Shown in pieces: positions 49,209 to 58,296 of a DNA stretch of 64,000 nt. The notes beneath the pieces were generated by a model that saw only the letters and a program-made list of their open reading frames with translations, was not told the DNA's origin and made no database searches. This DNA comes from Clostridiales bacterium (lineage in GTDB: Bacteria; Bacillota; Clostridia; Peptostreptococcales; Anaerovoracaceae), in NCBI GenBank assembly GCA_022773945.1, contig JALFNS010000033.1:1-64000 (forward strand). The letters are read 5' to 3'. How positions within the stretch are numbered: position 1 is the first letter of the stretch; each line of letters opens with the position of its first letter. A program made the position numbers and the translations under genes.

Positions 49209-49237
49209 ATTATATATTATAGGGGTGTCAACGTCAA
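49209..49237 (-). promoter_or_regulatory. Promoter of rpmG-secE-nusG-rplKA
   Basis: TTGACG (49232-49237) and a perfect TATAAT (49209-49214), spaced by 17 bases, give a near-consensus sigma-70-type promoter. A second TTGACA/TATAAT-like pair overlaps it. It lies within 6 bases of the malic enzyme stop codon, with no terminator between. The leader to rpmG is about 70 bases. Confidence 0.8.
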
Positions 49238-49242
49238 GAGTT

Positions 49243-50430
49243 TTATCTGCTTTCTCTGCCTGAAGCAACTCCGGAGGATACTGCCGCCTCCGCAACAGCC
49301 TTTGCCACAGCCTTGCCCACTGCCGGATCGAAAGGCTTCGGAATTATATTTTCCGGAGACAGGTCCTCATCCTTTATCAGGCCTGCAAGCGCAAATGCCG
49401 CAGCCAGCTTCATCTCGTCATTTATATCCGTAGCTCCGCTGTCGAATGCTCCTCTGAATATACCGGGAAAAGCCAGCACGTTGTTTATCTGATTCGGATA
49501 ATCCGATCTTCCCGACGCCACAACAGCTGCTCCGGCAGCTCTGGCCTCCTCAGGGAAGATCTCAGGTGTGGGGTTGGCGCATGCGAATACTATAGGATCT
49601 GCATTCATGGTCTTTACCATATCTCCTGTAAGTATACCCGGTGCAGATACACCTATGAATATATCGGCACCTCTTACCGCATCCTCCAGCTTGCCGGCGA
49701 TTTTATCTCTGTTTGTAAGGGCCGCTATCTCCTGGAGTTTGGGATGCATCCCTTCCTTTCTTCCTTCGTATACGGTTCCGTGAATATCCGAGAGTATAAG
49801 CTCTCCGATTCCGGCCTTCAGAAGAGTTTCCGCAATTGATATTCCAGCGGCTCCCGCTCCGGAAACCACGGCTTTCACCTTGTCGATTTTCTTGCCCGTA
49901 ACCTTGAGAGCATTGATTACTCCTGCCAGCACTATCACTGCTGTTCCGTGCTGGTCATCATGGAACACAGGAATGTCGCACTTCTCCTTCAGTCTTCTCT
50001 CTATCTCGAAGCATCTCGGCGCCGATATATCCTCCAGATTTATCCCTCCGAAGGATCCTGAAATCTGATACACTGTCTCTACTATCGTATCCACATCCTG
50101 AGACTTTATGCATACAGGGAAGGCGTCGATATCCGCAAAGGCCTTGAACAGGGCGCATTTTCCCTCCATAACCGGCATTCCCGCCTCAGGGCCGATGTTT
50201 CCCAGGCCAAGAACTGCAGATCCGTCTGTGACAACGGCACAGAGATTCCCTCTTCTTGTCAGACTGTAGCTTTTCTCAGGATTCTCGGCAATTTCCAGAC
50301 ATGGCGCAGCAACACCCGGCGTGTAGGCCAGCGACAGTTCCTCCTCATTGGAAACGGGAACTGTGGATTTAATCTCTATTTTCCCTTTAAGCCTTTCATG
50401 AAGTTTTAACGATTCCTTTAGATAATCCAT
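49243..50430 (-). CDS. NAD(P)-dependent malic enzyme
   Basis: A 395-residue short-form malic enzyme that decarboxylates malate to pyruvate and makes NAD(P)H. Motifs [23 protein letters not shown], the metal-binding FHDDQHGTA and the Rossmann GAGAAGIS are present. It stands alone between the ech terminator and the rpmG promoter. It could supply pyruvate and reducing power. Cofactor preference is not decided. Confidence 0.92.
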   Translation of the reverse strand: MDYLKESLKLHERLKGKIEIKSTVPVSNEEELSLAYTPGVAAPCLEIAENPEKSYSLTRRGNLCAVVTDGSAVLGLGNIGPEAGMPVMEGKCALFKAFADIDAFPVCIKSQDVDTIVETVYQISGSFGGINLEDISAPRCFEIERRLKEKCDIPVFHDDQHGTAVIVLAGVINALKVTGKKIDKVKAVVSGAGAAGISIAETLLKAGIGELILSDIHGTVYEGRKEGMHPKLQEIAALTNRDKIAGKLEDAVRGADIFIGVSAPGILTGDMVKTMNADPIVFACANPTPEIFPEEARAAGAAVVASGRSDYPNQINNVLAFPGIFRGAFDSGATDINDEMKLAAAFALAGLIKDEDLSPENIIPKPFDPAVGKAVAKAVAEAAVSSGVASGRESR

Positions 50431-50473
50431 TTTCTCCTCATTCTGTCATTTAACTTATCTGTCTGTTATCCGA

Positions 50474-50503
50474 AAACAGCATCCGGTTTTCCGGATGCTG
50501 TTT
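50474..50503 (-). terminator. Terminator of the ech operon
   Basis: A perfect 13-bp stem (AAACAGCATCCGG with its complement) has a 4-base loop and is followed by T residues on the minus strand. It starts 25 bases after the echF stop and separates ech from the malic enzyme gene. Confidence 0.9.
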
Positions 50504-50528
50504 CAGTATAATCATTATTATAGGTGGA

Positions 50529-51497
50529 TTAGTCAACTGTCTTCATTTCGAGGGCAATTGCAGGGCATACTCCTATGCATGCTTCACAACCTACACACTT
50601 CTCCTCATCCAGAGTCCAGTTCTCCAGTTCAGCCGAGATAGCTCCCTCAGGACACTCATTCTCGCATGCGCAGCAGTATACGCACTTTTCAGCGTCCAGT
50701 ACAGGAATGCTCTTCTTAGGAGGCTCTGCAGGAGCTGCAGCACCACCGAATCCGAGGCACTTCTTAGGGCACTTGTCAATACATACGCCGCACTTCACGC
50801 AGGCATCCTCGTCAACCTTCCAGGTCTTTGACTTTCTGTCAACTTCAAGAGCGTCGGCAGGACAGTTCTTGGCACAAAGTCCGCAGTAAACGCATGCGTC
50901 AAGGTTGCATGAGAGAGGGCCGTCGTCTTCTCCGGCATCTCCTTCGCCGCCGCCAAATGACAAGCTCTTCTTAGGGCACTTGTCGATACAAGCTCCGCAT
51001 TTAACGCAGGCGTCCTTGTCAACCTCCCAGCTCTTGGCCTTTCTGTCAACCTTAATTGCATCTGCAGGACATGCCTTGGCACAAAGTCCGCAGAATACAC
51101 AAGTGTCAGAACATACAAGGTCGCCGTCCGATGATGCAGACGCACCACCTGAAGCCTTTGCAGGAATAGCTACAGTATCAACTGTCTTCGTAACGTCAGG
51201 AGTTGTATACTGGTTTTCCATTGTCAGGCACTTCTTAGGACAGTTGTCAACACAGCCGCTGCACTGCACGCACTGCATTCTCTGAATTGTCCATGTTCCT
51301 TCAGCCTTGTTAACTTCAATAGCGTCTGTAGGGCAGACTTTAGCGCATATACCGCATCCGATACAGCTGTCTCCGTCGATGCCTACAGCGCCTCTTGTTC
51401 TTTCTTCCCACTCTCTCTGTACTACAGGATACATGAGAGTAGCCGGCTTCTTGAATATACTTCCGATTATGGTTTTTGCAAACTTAAAGAATCCCAT
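50529..51497 (-). CDS. echF: EchF-type polyferredoxin with eight [4Fe-4S] motifs
   Basis: A 322-residue iron-sulfur protein in the EchF position. Residues 1-95 match a NuoI/EchF subunit with two CxxCxxCxxxC motifs (45-55 and 76-86). Three further two-cluster modules follow at about 129-182, 197-252 and 272-320, giving eight complete CxxCxxCxxxCP motifs. Modules 2 and 3 are identical at 40 of 51 aligned residues, so they come from an internal duplication. Linkers are rich in Gly, Ala, Ser and Glu. Known EchF proteins carry two clusters; the extra six would form a wire or store of electrons between soluble ferredoxin and the hydrogenase. Confidence 0.88.
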   Translation of the reverse strand: MGFFKFAKTIIGSIFKKPATLMYPVVQREWEERTRGAVGIDGDSCIGCGICAKVCPTDAIEVNKAEGTWTIQRMQCVQCSGCVDNCPKKCLTMENQYTTPDVTKTVDTVAIPAKASGGASASSDGDLVCSDTCVFCGLCAKACPADAIKVDRKAKSWEVDKDACVKCGACIDKCPKKSLSFGGGEGDAGEDDGPLSCNLDACVYCGLCAKNCPADALEVDRKSKTWKVDEDACVKCGVCIDKCPKKCLGFGGAAAPAEPPKKSIPVLDAEKCVYCCACENECPEGAISAELENWTLDEEKCVGCEACIGVCPAIALEMKTVD

Positions 51498-51507
51498 TTA
51501 CTCTCAC

Positions 51508-52590
51508 CTACCTTTCTGTACAACTGATGCAAGGGTCGATTGTGAGCACCAGAATAGGCACGTCAGCCAGATCGCAGCCCTTAAGCATCTGAACCAATGC
51601 AGGAATGTTCATGTTGGTCGGAGTTCTGACTCTCATTCTCTTCAGGAACTTGGTGCCTGCACCCTTAGCATAGTAGAATGCCTCACCTCTTGGCTGTTCC
51701 AGACGAACCATGTGCTCTCCGTTAACATTTCCGCTTACCTTAACCTCTACAGGACCTGCAGGAATCTTGGCTACAGCCTTCTCTATCAGCTCGATAGACT
51801 GGAAGAGCTCTCTGATTCTGACAACTGTTCTCGCCATGCAGTCTCCGCCTTCCTCAACGCAAGGTTCGAAATCCAGTTCTCCGTATACGCCGTGGTCATC
51901 AGTCATTCTGATATCCTGATATACTCCGGAACCTCTTGTTACAGGACCTACTGCGCAGAGTTCCTCTGCCTCTTCCTTAGTGAGAACGCCTACTCCCACC
52001 ATTCTGTTCTGTACGGAAGCGTCGTTGATGAATACATCAGTCAGCTTCTTGATTTCAGCCTTGATTCCGTTGAGAACATCAACCATTTCCTTAAGGTTCT
52101 CATCGCTGATGTCCTTTCTCATTCCGCCTACTTTGCAGATTGAGAATATAACTCTGCCGCCTGTGTTCTTCTCGAAGAGGTCCAGTACGGTCTCTCTGAC
52201 TCTCCAGCAGTGATTGAAGAGACTCTCGAATCCGAAAGCATCTGCCAGCAGTCCGAGCCAGAGAAGGTGGCTGTGAATTCTTGAAAGCTCATGTAATATG
52301 GTTCTCAGGTATTCAGCTCTGGCAGGAACCTTGACGTCCATGGCACCTTCGATTGATGCGCATGCGCCCCATCCGTGACCGAAACTGCAGATACCGCAGA
52401 TACGCTCGATTACATAAACCATCTTGTTGTAATCCTTTGTCTCACACAGCTTTTCCAGTCCTCTGTGGATGTATCCGATAGAAGGAATTACATCTACAAC
52501 TGTTTCGTCCTCAACAACCAGGTCGAGGTGAATAGGTTCAGGAAGCACCGGGTGCTGTGGTCCGAAAGGAATTATTGTTCTTTTACCCAT
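51508..52590 (-). CDS. echE: Ech hydrogenase large subunit EchE ([NiFe] site)
   Basis: A 360-residue group 4 [NiFe] hydrogenase large subunit, related to NuoD. Both nickel-binding pairs are present: RICGIC (C65, C68) and DPCISC (C354, C357). The protein ends three residues after the last Cys, so there is no C-terminal tail to be cut off during maturation. It evolves or consumes H2 with electrons from ferredoxin. The hyp maturation genes are not in this window. Confidence 0.93.
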   Translation of the reverse strand: MGKRTIIPFGPQHPVLPEPIHLDLVVEDETVVDVIPSIGYIHRGLEKLCETKDYNKMVYVIERICGICSFGHGWGACASIEGAMDVKVPARAEYLRTILHELSRIHSHLLWLGLLADAFGFESLFNHCWRVRETVLDLFEKNTGGRVIFSICKVGGMRKDISDENLKEMVDVLNGIKAEIKKLTDVFINDASVQNRMVGVGVLTKEEAEELCAVGPVTRGSGVYQDIRMTDDHGVYGELDFEPCVEEGGDCMARTVVRIRELFQSIELIEKAVAKIPAGPVEVKVSGNVNGEHMVRLEQPRGEAFYYAKGAGTKFLKRMRVRTPTNMNIPALVQMLKGCDLADVPILVLTIDPCISCTER

Positions 52591-52607
52591 ATTCTAACCT
52601 TCCTTTC

Positions 52608-52970
52608 CTATTTCTTCGGCTTCCAAGGTGTTTCTTCAGCAACCTTGAAGAATGTTCCCTGGTAGTCTAACGCACTGTGATTGAATTTAACTCCGAAGAG
52701 GTCGTGAATTTCATTCTCATAGATGAAAGCAGGCCAGTAGATGCCTGTAACGCTCTCTACCTCTTCGCCGATTTTTATCTTAAGTCTCAGGTTCTGCAGA
52801 ACGTGTCCCTTGTCAAAGGAATAGATGATTTCATATGTGTCGTCATCGAGTACCACGCCGCAGATCTGGCCTAATCTGTAACCGTCTTCCTTCATATCTC
52901 CAACTCTGGAAATAAGCTGGGAAAGTTCAACGGTTTCAAAGTTCTGTCCGGCCATAACTCTTTCGCTCAT
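52608..52970 (-). CDS. echD: Ech hydrogenase subunit EchD (NuoC-like)
   Basis: A 120-residue protein that matches the 30-kDa NuoC family by its C-terminal ENEIHDLFGVKF motif. It is a structural subunit of the hydrophilic arm. The length agrees with EchD. It lies between echC and echE, with gaps of 15 and 17 bases. Confidence 0.9.
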   Translation of the reverse strand: MSERVMAGQNFETVELSQLISRVGDMKEDGYRLGQICGVVLDDDTYEIIYSFDKGHVLQNLRLKIKIGEEVESVTGIYWPAFIYENEIHDLFGVKFNHSALDYQGTFFKVAEETPWKPKK

Positions 52971-52985
52971 TATTCTTTCCCTCCT

Positions 52986-53519
52986 TTACTTGCTTACCTT
53001 GTAGTTGGTTTTAACTTCTGACATGGTGAAAATCGGCGGATATTTAACATCTGCCGCAGGTGCTTCAACAGCAGGTGCTGCCGAGCCGCCCTCTACCATG
53101 GCATCTCTCTTGGCCTGGAGTACATCCAGTCCCTTTACAACGGCGTCTATAATAGCCTCAGGTCTTGCCGCACATCCCGGAACGTATGCATCTACAGGTA
53201 TAACCTGATCAACACCGCCAAGTACATTGTAGCAGTCCTTGAATACACCGCCGGAGCAAGCACAGATACCTACGGCAACAACAACCTTAGGTTCCGGCAT
53301 CTGCTCATAAATCTGCTTAATTACGTCCTTGTTCTGTTCATTTACCGAGCCTGTAACCAGGAACACGTCTGCGTGCTTAGGGTTACCGCAGTTAATGATA
53401 CCGAATCTCTCAACGTCATACATAGGAGTAAGACATGCCAGAACTTCGATATCGCATCCGTTACAGCTTGATCCGTCATAATGAACGACCCAAGGTGATT
53501 TTGTTACATATGCTGACAT
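52986..53519 (-). CDS. echC: Ech hydrogenase small subunit EchC (NuoB-like)
   Basis: A 177-residue subunit that holds the proximal [4Fe-4S] cluster next to the NiFe site. Cysteines in SSCNGCDIE, GICACSGGVF and PGCAARPE are the expected ligands. A C-terminal Ala/Pro/Glu-rich stretch of about 35 residues is extra to the core fold. Confidence 0.92.
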   Translation of the reverse strand: MSAYVTKSPWVVHYDGSSCNGCDIEVLACLTPMYDVERFGIINCGNPKHADVFLVTGSVNEQNKDVIKQIYEQMPEPKVVVAVGICACSGGVFKDCYNVLGGVDQVIPVDAYVPGCAARPEAIIDAVVKGLDVLQAKRDAMVEGGSAAPAVEAPAADVKYPPIFTMSEVKTNYKVSK

Positions 53520-53531
53520 TTCTTCACCTCC

Positions 53532-54401
53532 TTAGAAACATAAGTATAATACGAATATATTGATCATGCCTACAACGATTCCAACAATCCAGGAAGCCTT
53601 GAAGGCAAACTGCCACTTCATTCTGGCGAAGCAGTTATCGATAAGCACTTCGAAGAAGTATGCAGCTACAGCTACAACTATACCAACAATCCAGCCTGAT
53701 GCGGATCCGTTCGCGAAGAACAGGAACACGAAGCCGAGAAGGTATATGTTCTCATACCAGTGTGCGACTTCTATGAGACCCATTGTGCTTCCGACGAACT
53801 CTGTGGTCATACCTCTAACCAGCTCCTGATGAGCATGGTGTGACATACTCAGGTCGAAAGGTGACTTTCTGAACTTGAGTGTGAGGATGAACATCCAGCC
53901 AACGAAGATTCCTATCATAGGCAGGATAGCCATCTCTCCTCCTGCGAGAATGTCCTTGACGCAGAAGCTTCCGTGGAACATGTAGAATCCGATGATAGTA
54001 ATCAGAACCATCGGCTCATATGCCATCATAGCCAGCAGCTCTCTCTGTGCACCTGCCTGAGCATAAGGTGAGTTTGATGAGTATGCTGCGATGATAAGGA
54101 ATGCTGTTGCCAGTGTAAGCGTGAATATAACGAGAAGCAGGTCCCCGCCGGCGAAGAAGATAGCTCCCGAAACGATGATGAAAATCAGGAATATCATTAC
54201 ATAGAAATCCTGGAATCTCGTCGGTGTCATCTTCTCCTTCTGGAAAAGCTTAAACACATCGTAGAACGGCTGCAGTACAGGAGGTCCTACTCTTCTCTGC
54301 ATCTTAGCCGAAAGTTTTCTATCCAGTCCTGCAAGCAGTCCACCTACCAGTGGTGCGAGCACGAGGTATGCGATTACTGATATTACAATTTTAACTACCA
54401 T
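53532..54401 (-). CDS. echB: Ech hydrogenase membrane subunit EchB (NuoH-like)
   Basis: A 289-residue membrane protein with about eight hydrophobic segments, related to complex I subunit NuoH. The cytoplasmic loop RKLSAKMQRRVGPP and the acidic FDLSMSHHAHQELVRGM segment fit the family. It links the hydrogenase arm to the ion pump. It overlaps echA by one base. Confidence 0.92.
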   Translation of the reverse strand: MVVKIVISVIAYLVLAPLVGGLLAGLDRKLSAKMQRRVGPPVLQPFYDVFKLFQKEKMTPTRFQDFYVMIFLIFIIVSGAIFFAGGDLLLVIFTLTLATAFLIIAAYSSNSPYAQAGAQRELLAMMAYEPMVLITIIGFYMFHGSFCVKDILAGGEMAILPMIGIFVGWMFILTLKFRKSPFDLSMSHHAHQELVRGMTTEFVGSTMGLIEVAHWYENIYLLGFVFLFFANGSASGWIVGIVVAVAAYFFEVLIDNCFARMKWQFAFKASWIVGIVVGMINIFVLYLCF

Positions 54402-56326
54402 TATGCAACACCTCCTAACAGACTAACAAGCGTAGCAACCATGAAGCCGATTCCCATAACGAGCATTGCCGTGCAGAGCACGCCGCCGATAAGATTCATC
54501 TTATGCTCGCCGAAGTACTTCTCCATGTGCCAGTTTCTGAGTGTGAACTCAACATCCTTCTGCATTGATCCGTGGTACAGTCTGTTGTCTCCTGCGTTTA
54601 CACCTGACAGATAAATCGGAACGATGTTCTTCTTGGATCTTCCGAAGAAGAGAACTGCCATGAGTACGAGGAATGCCACCATGATTACCATTATTATCAT
54701 GTTGCTCTGTGACATGATAGCTCCGGAAATTCCTCCGAATGCCATCTCCAGATAAGGTACCAGCATGAAGTTGGACAGTACAGGGAAGAGGAGACATACA
54801 AGTATTACCAGAACAACCAGTGTTATGTGAACGAAGGTTTCTGTCTTGTGAACTCCTGTCTCGATGCTTTCTTCTCCCGCAACTACAGCGGAGAGCTTAC
54901 CCATCCACTTGAGCCAGTAGAAAGCTGTTACCGCACTTCCGAAGCAGATAAATCCAACGAGAAGCACGTTGCCGGAATCCACGAAGGATACCATGCATGC
55001 CCACTTGGAAATCAGCATTCCGAAAGGTGCGAGGAACATTCCTGCAATACCGATAATCATGCACATTGCCAGTCTAGGCATTCTGCAGAAGAGACCGTCC
55101 ATATCCTCGATCATTCTGCTTCCGATGTGATGCTCTGCAGTACCTACGCAGAGGAACAGCAGTGACTTGGTGATTGCGTGGAATATGATGAGCATGATTC
55201 CTGCCCATACGGCTTCTGCAGTACCTACACCGCCGCAGGCAACAATCAGTCCCAGGTTGGCTATTGTTGAATATGCCAGAACTCTCTTGGCATTGTTCTG
55301 TGAAATTGCCGCACATGATGCGAAGAGGAATGTGATACCTCCAACCATCATAACCATTATTCCGGCGAAGTTTGTCATTCCGAGTACCGGTGCCAGCTTG
55401 ATGATCATGAATACGCCGGCCTTAACCATTGTTGATGAATGGAGCAGTGCCGATGTAGGTGTAGGAGCTACCATGGCTCCCAGCAGCCAGCTGTTGAACG
55501 GCATCTGTGCTGCCTTGGTGATTCCTGCGAATGCGAAGAATGCTGCAGGGATGGCAACCAGATCTCCGTAAACTGTTCCGATAGTGAGCATTGTGCTCAT
55601 TTCAACTGTCTGGAACACCTTGCCGAGGATAATGATACCGATAGCGAATCCGAGTCCGCCCAGCAGGTTCATTATCAGCGCTCTGAAAGCGTTGTTTGTA
55701 GCTTCCTTCGTCTTGGTGAAACCGATGAGCCAGAATGATGAAAGGCTTGTAATCTCCCAGAAGAAGTACATCCAGATCATGTTGTTTGAAGTTACCAGGC
55801 CTACCATTGCTCCGAGGAAGAGGAACATTACGAAGAAGAACCAAGGTCTTCTGTCCTTACCCTCGGCATGATGCTGATAATCCTTCATGTAACCCAGTGC
55901 GTACACTGTGATCAGTGATCCGATAATGCCGATAATCAGGATCATGATAACCGACAGCTTGTCGATGTACATATTGCTCTCGATGGCAATATGATGACCC
56001 TCTCTAAGCTCAAACACCACCATGAGCGGAGTCTGAACAGCAGCAAATATAACTGCCAGCCATTTCTTGTGTTTGATACCCGTGATGATAATATAGACGC
56101 AAAGTCCGATCTCAATTATCATCATGATGTAACTAACCACTTCGCCGTTGAAGGAGAATGATTCCATTCCGCCTGCGCCGAAGAGAATGGCGACAACAAT
56201 CGACATGGCCGCGATGATAGCCGCAGATCCAATGACGATTACGTCTCTGGCTTTGTCAGATTTTGCTACTAAAAGAATAAAGGCAATTACCATTGGGAAC
56301 AAAATTAGAAAAAGTATAGTGCCCAT
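54401..56326 (-). CDS. echA: Ech hydrogenase antiporter-like subunit EchA (NuoL-like)
   Basis: A 641-residue membrane protein with about 16 hydrophobic segments of the proton-conducting transporter (Mrp/NuoL) family. The GITKAAQMPFNSWLLGAMVAPTP-type motif region with conserved Lys, plus a Lys and His in later helices, line the ion path. It should pump H+ or Na+ when ferredoxin is oxidised. It is the first gene of the operon, with GGAGG before its ATG. Confidence 0.93.
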   Translation of the reverse strand: MGTILFLILFPMVIAFILLVAKSDKARDVIVIGSAAIIAAMSIVVAILFGAGGMESFSFNGEVVSYIMMIIEIGLCVYIIITGIKHKKWLAVIFAAVQTPLMVVFELREGHHIAIESNMYIDKLSVIMILIIGIIGSLITVYALGYMKDYQHHAEGKDRRPWFFFVMFLFLGAMVGLVTSNNMIWMYFFWEITSLSSFWLIGFTKTKEATNNAFRALIMNLLGGLGFAIGIIILGKVFQTVEMSTMLTIGTVYGDLVAIPAAFFAFAGITKAAQMPFNSWLLGAMVAPTPTSALLHSSTMVKAGVFMIIKLAPVLGMTNFAGIMVMMVGGITFLFASCAAISQNNAKRVLAYSTIANLGLIVACGGVGTAEAVWAGIMLIIFHAITKSLLFLCVGTAEHHIGSRMIEDMDGLFCRMPRLAMCMIIGIAGMFLAPFGMLISKWACMVSFVDSGNVLLVGFICFGSAVTAFYWLKWMGKLSAVVAGEESIETGVHKTETFVHITLVVLVILVCLLFPVLSNFMLVPYLEMAFGGISGAIMSQSNMIIMVIMVAFLVLMAVLFFGRSKKNIVPIYLSGVNAGDNRLYHGSMQKDVEFTLRNWHMEKYFGEHKMNLIGGVLCTAMLVMGIGFMVATLVSLLGGVA

Positions 56327-56382
56327 TTAATCCTCCTAATAATAAAATATAACTTAGTCCTTGAAAAATAACTTTTCACATC

Positions 56383-56412
56383 ATTATACCTAGATAGCAA
56401 CCTAAGAATCAA
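56383..56412 (-). promoter_or_regulatory. Promoter of the ech operon
   Basis: TTGATT (56407-56412) and a perfect TATAAT (56383-56388), spaced by 18 bases, lie about 50 bases before echA. The rest of the 156-base gap to paaK is AT-rich, with a weak TTTGCG/CGCAAA hairpin that may end the paaK transcript. Confidence 0.65.
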
Positions 56413-56482
56413 GTTTCTATGGAAATACATGATGCATTTGCGCCTTAAAAGACAAATTAATTCGCAAAAATGTTACACTTTC

Positions 56483-57721
56483 TCAATCTTCGTATCTCTC
56501 GTCGATAACTCTGTTGGTTTTTTTCTCGTTTCTTGGAAGGAGTCCGACCTCAACAGGCTTGACCAGAGGAGTGAAACCTATGGCGCTCTTTATCTTCGCA
56601 GCGACTCTCCTGCTCAGGTCCGCGAAGTCCACATCGCCTGTGGTTTCCACATATATTCTCATCGTATCCTTGCCTTCAAGATGAGACATGCGTATCTGAT
56701 ACTCGCTGCTGATCTCATCGAAGGATTTGAGTACCTCTTCAATCTGAGCCGGGAACACGTTAACGCCGTGTATTTTCATCATGTCGTCGGTTCTGCCCTT
56801 GATTCTGTCAATTCTAGGGTACGGGCTTCCGCAGGAGCATCTGCCCGGTATTATTCTGGACAGATCGTGAGTTCTGTATCTGATGAGAGGAGCACCCTCC
56901 TTGACCAGCGTGGTTATTACAATCTCGCCTTCCTCTCCGTCAGGAAGCACCTGTCCCGTTGCCGGGTCTATAATCTCGATGTACACATAGTCGTCCCAGT
57001 AGTGCATTCCGCTGTTTTCATCGCAGTTTATACCTATTCCCGGACCGTATATCTCAGTGAGTCCGTAGATATCGTACAGCTCGATGCCGAGCTTCTCGCT
57101 GATGGTGTTTCTCATCTTGTCCCCCCAGCGCTCGGAGCCTATGACTCCCTTTCTGAGGTGGATTTTGTCTCTGATTCCCCTTTTCTCTATCTCTTCGGCC
57201 AGGAGAAGCGCATAGGAGGAAGTGGCGCATATAACCGTGCTCTTCATGTCCTCCATCATCTTCAGCTGTTTTTCCGTGTTTCCCGGGCCCATAGGAACCG
57301 CCATGGCTCCGAGCCTCTCGGCTCCCGCCTGGAATCCTATGCCTGCAGTCCACAGACCGTATCCGGGAGTTATCTGTATCCTGTCTTTTGCCGTTATACC
57401 CGCCATCTCATAGCAGCGGGCGAACTGTATCGCCCAGTCCTCAACATCCTTGCGTGTATAAGGAATTATGACAGGAAGCCCCGTTGTTCCCGAGGATGAG
57501 TGAATCCTCACAATCTCCTCTTCGGGAACGGTCATGAGTCCCAGCGGATATGCGTTTCTCAGATCGTCCTTTTCGGAGAAAGGCAGCTTCTCAAAGTCCT
57601 CAGGGGTTTCAATTCCCTTTATGCCCCTCTCTGCCAGCCTGCGGCCGTAGAAGTTGTCAGCCTTGAGCAGTGCCTGAATCCTGCCGTTGACCTGTTCAAT
57701 CTGTTTCTCGTTAATTCTCAT
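56483..57721 (-). CDS. paaK: Phenylacetate-CoA ligase family enzyme (PaaK-like)
   Basis: A 412-residue AMP-forming acyl-CoA ligase. The P-loop-like SSSGTTGLP motif (about 72-80) and the C-terminal KIHGVNVFPAQIEE hinge with the late catalytic Lys region are present. In anaerobes with IorAB it can run toward aryl-acetate with gain of ATP. The ATGA overlap with iorB shows tight coupling. Whether it acts on phenyl-, hydroxyphenyl- or indoleacetate is open. Confidence 0.9.
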   Translation of the reverse strand: MRINEKQIEQVNGRIQALLKADNFYGRRLAERGIKGIETPEDFEKLPFSEKDDLRNAYPLGLMTVPEEEIVRIHSSSGTTGLPVIIPYTRKDVEDWAIQFARCYEMAGITAKDRIQITPGYGLWTAGIGFQAGAERLGAMAVPMGPGNTEKQLKMMEDMKSTVICATSSYALLLAEEIEKRGIRDKIHLRKGVIGSERWGDKMRNTISEKLGIELYDIYGLTEIYGPGIGINCDENSGMHYWDDYVYIEIIDPATGQVLPDGEEGEIVITTLVKEGAPLIRYRTHDLSRIIPGRCSCGSPYPRIDRIKGRTDDMMKIHGVNVFPAQIEEVLKSFDEISSEYQIRMSHLEGKDTMRIYVETTGDVDFADLSRRVAAKIKSAIGFTPLVKPVEVGLLPRNEKKTNRVIDERYED

Positions 57722-58296
57722 ATATTTTCCTCGCTTTCAAGTGCTCTGAGATTCAGCTGAAGAAACTCCGGCTTCACTCTTTCTTTCACAGCATCTCTCA
57801 CCTCATCCATGGTGAATCCCAGACCGCCGCTTCTTACCGCTTCCCCCAGCATGACCAGATTCAGCACCTTGGCCGAACCAAGATCCGCACACCTGTCACG
57901 ACCTTTAACGGATATCACTTCGCCTGTTACGGATTTTATCCTCTCCACCATCCCGGCTCCCGTATATTCCTCTCCGAGAAGAGATGCGGATGCCGGCATT
58001 ACCGGATCTTCACAGACCACCACCTTGCCGCCTTCTCTGAGGTAAGGAAGCATACGCACTGTCTCAGCCGGCTCGAAGCCCAGTATCAGATCCGCTTCTC
58101 CCAGTGAAATCATAGGTGACATGGCATCCTCACCTATTCTCACATGGCTGAACACGCTTCCCCCCTTCTGGGCCATTCCTATTGTCTCAGCACTCAGAAC
58201 TCTCTCTCCGCGATTCATGGCAGCCGCGGCTATAACTCTGGAAGCCAGTACTATTCCCTGACCTCCCACTCCGCACAGGAGTATATTCATGCTCAT
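57718..58296 (-). CDS. iorB: Indolepyruvate:ferredoxin oxidoreductase beta subunit
   Basis: A 192-residue gamma-type 2-oxoacid:ferredoxin oxidoreductase domain starting with LLCGVGGQGIVLASRVI. It works with IorA to turn aryl-pyruvates and CoA into aryl-acetyl-CoA, CO2 and reduced ferredoxin. It overlaps iorA and paaK by 4 bases on each side. Confidence 0.93.
   Translation of the reverse strand: MSMNILLCGVGGQGIVLASRVIAAAAMNRGERVLSAETIGMAQKGGSVFSHVRIGEDAMSPMISLGEADLILGFEPAETVRMLPYLREGGKVVVCEDPVMPASASLLGEEYTGAGMVERIKSVTGEVISVKGRDRCADLGSAKVLNLVMLGEAVRSGGLGFTMDEVRDAVKERVKPEFLQLNLRALESEENI

Noticed and set aside
50742..51113. Possible frameshift or assembly duplication in echF
   Set aside because: The repeated modules differ at 11 of 51 residues and remain in frame with all cysteines, so a real and older duplication is more likely than an assembly error.
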